A stretch of DNA of 64,000 bases, taken from positions 1 through 64,000 of the forward strand of contig JAJDAC010000019.1 in assembly GCA_029262065.1 (NCBI GenBank), given 5' to 3'. The notes beneath the pieces are model-generated. The model saw only the letters and a program-made list of their open reading frames with translations. It did not search any database and was not told where the DNA came from. Within the stretch, counting starts at the first letter, position 1. Each line of letters begins with the position of its first letter. This document shows, piece after piece, positions 59,582 to 64,000 of the stretch. Source of the DNA: Candidatus Krumholzibacteriota bacterium (GTDB lineage: Bacteria > Krumholzibacteriota > Krumholzibacteriia > JAJRXK01). A program made the position numbers and the translations under genes.

Positions 59582-61057
59582 TCAGACCGCGCGTAGTCCT
59601 GACGGACCCGTTTGCGCCCGTTGCTGGCGCAACAACATGTCGACGATCGAACGTACACTGAGCACGGCGTAGGGCCGCACCGCGTCGGGCAGATCGGGGT
59701 AGACCCGCTCAGCAATGGCGCTGGCCGTGCTACTGCCCGCCTGCATGGCGGCAAGCACCTGAAGCTCCCGCGACCGGCGATGAGCCAGCTGATCGGCCAG
59801 TGCGCGCGCCCCGGTATTGGTGGCCGGGCCGTGCGCGGGAAACACCATGCGCGAGGGAATCTGCGCCAGGCGTTCGAGCGAGGCCATGTACTGCTCCATG
59901 TTTCCGTCGTCGGGGTGGATAAGAATGCTCGAGAGGGTGGAGATCATGTCGCCCACCACCAAGCTACCGTACTCGGCCTCGTAGAAGCACAGATGCCCCG
60001 CGGCGTGGCCCGGAGTGAAGATGACCTCGAGCTCCCAGGGGTTGCCGCGTGGCGACGTGCCCAGTGACAGCCGGTCGCCGTCTTCGAGGAAGCGGTCTAC
60101 GTGGATCGAACCACGCAACAGATCGGCGGTAACCGGGTGCGCCCAAACCGGCAGCCCAAAACGCTCGCGGGCAAACTCCACGGCGCCTACGTGATCGGGG
60201 TGGTGGTGCGTGAGCACGATGGCCTCGAGGCGCCGGCCCTGCTCCCGCGCTTCGTCGATGGCCTGGGCCAGGCGTTCCCGCACGTCGGCGTGCGGCGTCG
60301 CCGGGTCGATGAGATAGGCCGGATCACGCCCCACAATGTAGGCGTTGGTATGCGTCGCCGGCGGCAACGTAGGCGTAAGCAACGGCATCAGCTGCACGGC
60401 CGGATTGTAGAAGATGGGATGTATTCGCCCCTCGTCGAAGCCGCGCGCCAATTCGTCGAAGTAGGGCTGCGCGGCCGTCAGGCCGTGCTCCTCCAAGCAT
60501 CGCAGGATCAGCAATACCGGCGGGGCAATGAGCAACTCGCCCTGCTCCCATTGCCGCAACCAATTGGCTGGCGTGTCCCAACGTCCGTCCACCAACTCAC
60601 CCGGCCAGATGATCGGTTCGCGATCGGGCTCCAGGGCATAGAAAATGGTATCGAAACGAATTGGGCTGAACGGCGGCGTCAGCAGTCGCAGGAACGGCCG
60701 CAATCGCGACGCGTCGACGGTGCGACCGTACTCTTGCAGCCAACGGCCGTACGCCGCGCCATCGGCCAACACCGCGCGGCGCAACTCATCGCTGACCAGA
60801 CCGGGGTGATCTTCGACCGTGAGGTCGAGACCCAACTCTTCGAGCGCTTCACGCGCGGCCGACGCAACGAACGCGGCGTCCTCGGTCGCGGTGCTGGGCA
60901 AGGCGGCATCGGTCGCGTCCACGGCGCCACCCGCGAACGCCCAGAATCCACCGAAGAAACGAAGCTCGGGGGCGCGCCGCGCCAGGTACACCTGACCGGT
61001 GGACTCGCGGTGCAGAAGCAGGCTGCAGGCGTAGCGGATGCGGGAGGACGACGGCAC
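59582..61057 (-). CDS. NUDIX hydrolase fused to metallo-beta-lactamase domain
   Basis: 491 residues from GTG 61057. NUDIX domain at about 1-220: the box is split by a 20-residue insertion (G-G-A-V-D-A-T-D then A-A-R-E-A-L-E-E-L-G-L). MBL domain at about 240-430 with H-x-H-x-D-H (L-T-H-H-H-P-D-H-V-G), a second histidine in F-T-P-G-H-A-A-G-H, and D in V-V-G-D-M-I. The end resembles the winged-helix tail of LACTB2-type proteins. It would act on a nucleotide derivative, or as a nuclease or hydrolase. It starts 4 bases after the TPR gene. Confidence 0.88.
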   Translation of the reverse strand: MPSSSRIRYACSLLLHRESTGQVYLARRAPELRFFGGFWAFAGGAVDATDAALPSTATEDAAFVASAAREALEELGLDLTVEDHPGLVSDELRRAVLADGAAYGRWLQEYGRTVDASRLRPFLRLLTPPFSPIRFDTIFYALEPDREPIIWPGELVDGRWDTPANWLRQWEQGELLIAPPVLLILRCLEEHGLTAAQPYFDELARGFDEGRIHPIFYNPAVQLMPLLTPTLPPATHTNAYIVGRDPAYLIDPATPHADVRERLAQAIDEAREQGRRLEAIVLTHHHPDHVGAVEFARERFGLPVWAHPVTADLLRGSIHVDRFLEDGDRLSLGTSPRGNPWELEVIFTPGHAAGHLCFYEAEYGSLVVGDMISTLSSILIHPDDGNMEQYMASLERLAQIPSRMVFPAHGPATNTGARALADQLAHRRSRELQVLAAMQAGSSTASAIAERVYPDLPDAVRPYAVLSVRSIVDMLLRQQRAQTGPSGLRAV

Positions 61058-61061
61058 GCGG

Positions 61062-62219
61062 TCAGTCGTCGAGATCGTCGAACTTGCGCTCGCGCTTTTC
61101 CTGCTTGCGCGCGATTTCATCGAGCGCGGCCAGGACCACGGCCGGATCGCCCAGCGTCCGGCCCAGGGGGCTGTCGCTTTCTTCGACCGCCGACCGCAGC
61201 TGCGAACACCACTGCGCCAGGGTCAAAAGCTCCGGTGCACGCTGGCTGGCCGTGCACCAGGCCTGCGCCGCACGGGCGGCATCGCCCTCGCGCATGGCCT
61301 GCACGCCGGCGCCGAAAGCTTCGGCCACGTCCATGGCCTGGGGGCTCTCCACGTCGCGGGCTTCCAAACCAAGCTCGGTCCATACTCGCGGAACCGTGTT
61401 GGCGAAGGGGGCCAACTCGGCGCCGGGTGCGCCGACGTCACTACCCACGGTGACGGCCTCGCCCACACCCTCGGCGCTCACCGGCAACAGAGTCAATTGG
61501 TAGTGGCACTCACCGGTGTCCATGCGCAGGAACGAGCTGGCCAAGACCATCGACACGCCGCGTCGCGACAGCGAACGACCCACGCGATCGCGCTTGAGGG
61601 TGTCTTCCAGGTCGGCCGCCTGGCGCCCATCGGCGGCGAGCCACAGTTCCGAATCGGTCGGTCCCAGCACGTCGACGCCGGGGTGTAGATCGAGCGACAA
61701 GGCCAGCATTTCACCCAGATGTAGCGGCAGGCCACTGGGCTCCTCGCCCAGATCGACCGGTGGCAACACGGCCAACGCGGTGTCGCCGCTCAGCGCCTGG
61801 GCCGGATCGCGCGGACGCACGTGCACAGAGCGCTCCAGCAGCGCGGCCCGGGCCACCAACTCGGACGCGAAGTCGCTGTCGCTCTGGGCGGCCCGCCGGT
61901 AGTTTTCGGCGGCTGAGGCAAAGTCGCCCAATTCTTCGCAGCTCAACGCCAGATAGGAATGCAGAAAGAAGTCGCCCTGGTGACTGACCTGCGCGCGTTC
62001 GAGCGACTCGCGCGACTCCTTGTACTGCGCCAGCTTGCACTGGGCTACCCCCAGCCGCAGCCACGACTCGGTATCAGCGGGGTCCGACGCGACCTTGGCC
62101 ACCAGCTTCTCGCTGTACTTGCGAAGCTTGCCCTCGTCGATGTCGGCACGCGCGGGCGGCGCGAAACACACCAACGCCAGCATCGAACCAATCAGCCATG
62201 ATCGTCGCCCGTTTTTCAT
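61062..62219 (-). CDS. exported TPR protein of unknown function
   Basis: 385 residues. Signal peptide ending P-P-A-R-A (about 1-25), then about three TPR units (W-L-R-L-G-V-A-Q-C-K-L-A-Q-Y, L-H-S-Y-L-A-L-S-C-E-E-L-G-D-F). Next comes a middle domain that looks like the CsgG/GNA1162-type fold (T-A-L-A-V-L-P-P, L-A-L-S-L-D-L-H) and a C-terminal helical part ending in K-F-D-D-L-D-D. No family is assigned. It sits in a minus-strand group with the two envelope proteins to its right. Confidence 0.7.
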   Translation of the reverse strand: MKNGRRSWLIGSMLALVCFAPPARADIDEGKLRKYSEKLVAKVASDPADTESWLRLGVAQCKLAQYKESRESLERAQVSHQGDFFLHSYLALSCEELGDFASAAENYRRAAQSDSDFASELVARAALLERSVHVRPRDPAQALSGDTALAVLPPVDLGEEPSGLPLHLGEMLALSLDLHPGVDVLGPTDSELWLAADGRQAADLEDTLKRDRVGRSLSRRGVSMVLASSFLRMDTGECHYQLTLLPVSAEGVGEAVTVGSDVGAPGAELAPFANTVPRVWTELGLEARDVESPQAMDVAEAFGAGVQAMREGDAARAAQAWCTASQRAPELLTLAQWCSQLRSAVEESDSPLGRTLGDPAVVLAALDEIARKQEKRERKFDDLDD

Positions 62220-62253
62220 CTCGTATCCTCTACCCGGAGCTATTTGATTTCGA

Positions 62254-63390
62254 CTACCGAAGATCGACCGTCGGAATGTTCATGTCCGTCGTGAGTTCAC
62301 TCATGGAGTACTGCATCTCGATCAGACGAACCAGCTCGGCAATGTCTTCCGCCTGCGGACGCAGAGTCAGCGCCTCCTCGGCCAATGCAAGCGCCTCGGG
62401 ATAGCGTTCCTGATTGGCCAGTTGTAGCGCTTCGTGATACCGCTCCAACGCAAGCACACCCTGGGCCATCGGTCCCAGTTCACCGGGACCGCGACCGTCG
62501 TAGCGCACCTCGTCGCCCACGCCGCACTCGATCCATTCATCCAGCGCTGACTGCAGCAACGGAAACAGGTCGTCTTCTTTTCCATTTTCGGTTACCGGAC
62601 ACAGGACCTTGCCACTTTGAACCGACAACATGCGCAACGCGATGGTGATCTTCCCGTCCTGCGTGCGCACCACGGTACCGTTGATGAATCCGTGGACAGC
62701 CTGGAGCTCACCGGTCTTCGCCACGGCCATGGGGTCGACATTGGCCAGATTCACGTCTTCGTCTTCGGCCAATTCAAGCGACTGCGCCAACTGCTCCATG
62801 ATGGCCGGACGCTCGCGTTGCGATACGACGTGCAAAGGCGCGTCGTCGTCGGTCAGAACCCGACCGTTCAGTACCTCTTGTAGGTACGACGAGATGTACG
62901 CGGGCAAGGCCTTGCTCAGACGGCCAATGTCGCCACCTTCCTGCGACAGATCCACGATCTCGAAATCGAGCACGGCGACGTTGCGCAGCTCTCGTGACTC
63001 CAACAGGTATCCCCGTGCCTTGTAGGCGTCGAGAATCGGCTTGCGCCACGCCGGTGGAAACGCGTCGAAGTCGACCGGACGCCAGTGCGGGTCGAACGAG
63101 AGGATTCGTTCGTAGCAAAGCTGGGCGTCCTGCGACCGATCGCGGATGGAGTAGATTTCCCCCATCTGTCGCAGCACATCGATTTTTCCTTCACGACTCA
63201 GGTCATCTCGCCGTGTCGTCCAGAGTTCGCTCAGACAGGCGAACGACTCGTCGTAACGACCATCGAGTCGCAGTTCTTCACACGCCGCGCGCGCGAGCCC
63301 CAGCCCGTCGACCGTGTCGTCGGCCGTCGCCCACGCGGGCACGGCCATCAGAACGGTCAGCCACACCAGGGTCAGACGTTTCGTGCCCAT
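62254..63390 (-). CDS. exported TPR / CsgG-like protein
   Basis: 378 residues from ATG 63390 (AGAGGTG upstream). Signal peptide at 1-25 (V-W-L-T-V-L-M-A-V-P-A-W-A). Repeat helices at 35-115, then the strand N-V-A-V-L-D-F-E-I, a regulator-like helix Y-I-S-S-Y-L-Q-E-V-L, V-V-S-Q-R-E-R-P-A-I-M-E-Q, and D-G-K-I-T-I-A-L-R-M, the order seen in CsgG-type/GNA1162 periplasmic domains. A short TPR follows at the C-terminus. It may help assemble or sense the envelope. Same operon as the genes on both sides. Confidence 0.75.
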   Translation of the reverse strand: MGTKRLTLVWLTVLMAVPAWATADDTVDGLGLARAACEELRLDGRYDESFACLSELWTTRRDDLSREGKIDVLRQMGEIYSIRDRSQDAQLCYERILSFDPHWRPVDFDAFPPAWRKPILDAYKARGYLLESRELRNVAVLDFEIVDLSQEGGDIGRLSKALPAYISSYLQEVLNGRVLTDDDAPLHVVSQRERPAIMEQLAQSLELAEDEDVNLANVDPMAVAKTGELQAVHGFINGTVVRTQDGKITIALRMLSVQSGKVLCPVTENGKEDDLFPLLQSALDEWIECGVGDEVRYDGRGPGELGPMAQGVLALERYHEALQLANQERYPEALALAEEALTLRPQAEDIAELVRLIEMQYSMSELTTDMNIPTVDLR

Positions 63391-63392
63391 GA

Positions 63393-64000
63393 TCACCTCT
63401 GCAGTTGAATGTCGAATCTCTTCCCGGCTTCATCCACGAAGATCTTCTCAGTGTGCGGTTGGACCAACGTTCCCTCCACCCGGATCTGGTGTTCACCAGG
63501 TGCGAGTCGCGTGCGAATGAGGGCCGGGTCGGCTTCCTGACTCAGATCTACTCTTTCGTCGTCGATCCGCAGCGCCTGGATGTTGCCGAATCGTCGGCCG
63601 TCCAACATGAACCGTATCACCACTTCAACGCGCTCTGGGCCAGTTAGCTCCCAGCGTCGCTCGATTGGCCGCAGGGAGGGCTGATCGATCAGCGTGGCTC
63701 GGAGGATGTATTGGCCCTCATCGGCCGCTTCGAGGCCCTCGGTGGCCCATTGGGCACTGCCCGCGGCCACTGGCCCACGGTGCGCAATCAGCCAGCCGCC
63801 ATCGCCGCCCTGCCGTTGTACCTCGACCAGAATGTCCCCTCCCAACCCGCCGGCGCGCCACCGCAGGTCCAGAGCCGAGCCCCGCTCGAGGACAGCGGAC
63901 TGGCCCGGTGCCAACCACTCGAACGCGCCGCGCAAGCGAAGGCGACCCGGCACGGGAATCATCTCACCGGTCCGCGACTCAAGCACCAACTCATAGCTGC
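63393..64000 (-). CDS. C-terminal part of an envelope protein, cut by the window
   Basis: The frame is open to 64000 with no start, so only the last 202 residues are seen (from S-Y-E-L-V-L-E-S-R-T-G). It has beta-sandwich-like stretches (L-D-L-R-W-R-A-G-G-L-G-G-D-I-L-V-E-V) and ends with a PEGA-type motif (F-V-D-E-A-G-K-R-F-D-I-Q-L), preceded by L-A-P-G-E-H-Q-I-R-V-E-G, as in PEGA domains that bind glycans. It is three bases from the next gene. Confidence 0.7.
   Translation of the reverse strand, partial: SYELVLESRTGEMIPVPGRLRLRGAFEWLAPGQSAVLERGSALDLRWRAGGLGGDILVEVQRQGGDGGWLIAHRGPVAAGSAQWATEGLEAADEGQYILRATLIDQPSLRPIERRWELTGPERVEVVIRFMLDGRRFGNIQALRIDDERVDLSQEADPALIRTRLAPGEHQIRVEGTLVQPHTEKIFVDEAGKRFDIQLQR

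Overview
The window is GC-rich, densely coding DNA from a Gram-negative bacterium. Evidence for an outer membrane includes several lipobox lipoproteins, a beta-barrel protein with a signal peptide and periplasmic proteins. No rRNA, tRNA, transposase or CRISPR was seen. The gene set fits an uncultured, FCB-related candidate phylum (Krumholzibacteriota/Eisenbacteria-like), but this placement is a low-confidence inference. It rests on a TPR lipoprotein beginning C-A-Y-Y-N-L-F-Y inside a PyrR-controlled pyr operon and on an XrtA-style exopolysaccharide locus.

Region 1 (1-4677) is an integron. A full-length IntI-type tyrosine recombinase lies on the minus strand. Five cassette genes follow it on the same strand, separated by four attC sites, so the integrase and its cassettes point the same way ('reverse' integron) and attI lies at the 3' end of intI. 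At least three cassettes encode secreted proteins or lipoproteins, and two unrelated ones share a C-terminal tail. Region 2 (4718-11834, minus) is one operon: lpd, E1-alpha, E1-beta and E2 of a 2-oxoacid dehydrogenase, then lipB, a DinB-like gene and lipA. It makes both the complex and its lipoyl cofactor.

Region 3 (12221-24977) holds an orphan PqqD-like gene with a TIM-barrel isomerase, a Ca2+/Na+ antiporter, and a nucleotide-sugar and polymer block (two GDP-mannose-pathway SDRs, UDP-glucose dehydrogenase, flippase, WecA-like transferase). After these come a degenerate HemC homologue that lost its catalytic and cofactor residues, a P-loop protein, a GAF-LuxR regulator, an NTF2-like protein and an exported truncated haemoglobin. 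Region 4 (25068-35432, minus) has pyrR-pyrB-pyrC-lipoprotein-pyrK-pyrD behind a PyrR RNA element, a terminator and a leader ORF. Upstream of these are ETF-QO, a DsrE-like gene, dus and a LysM/TPR lipoprotein.

Region 5 (35659-49189) begins with an SdpC-like lipoprotein and continues with an exopolysaccharide locus of the XrtA/PEP-CTERM-associated kind: glycosyltransferases, polysaccharide deacetylase, FemAB-like protein, O-antigen ligase-like polymerase, acyltransferase and methyltransferase. No exosortase is in the window. Region 6 (49350-59512) is acyl-CoA, aldehyde and amino-acid catabolism (ALDH, two crotonases, 3-hydroxyacyl-CoA dehydrogenase, saccharopine-dehydrogenase-like protein, M61 and M24 peptidases). 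It includes a beta-barrel gene and a 70-bp hairpin tandem repeat. Region 7 (59582-64000, minus) has a NUDIX-metallo-beta-lactamase fusion and three envelope proteins, one CsgG-like, the last running off the edge.
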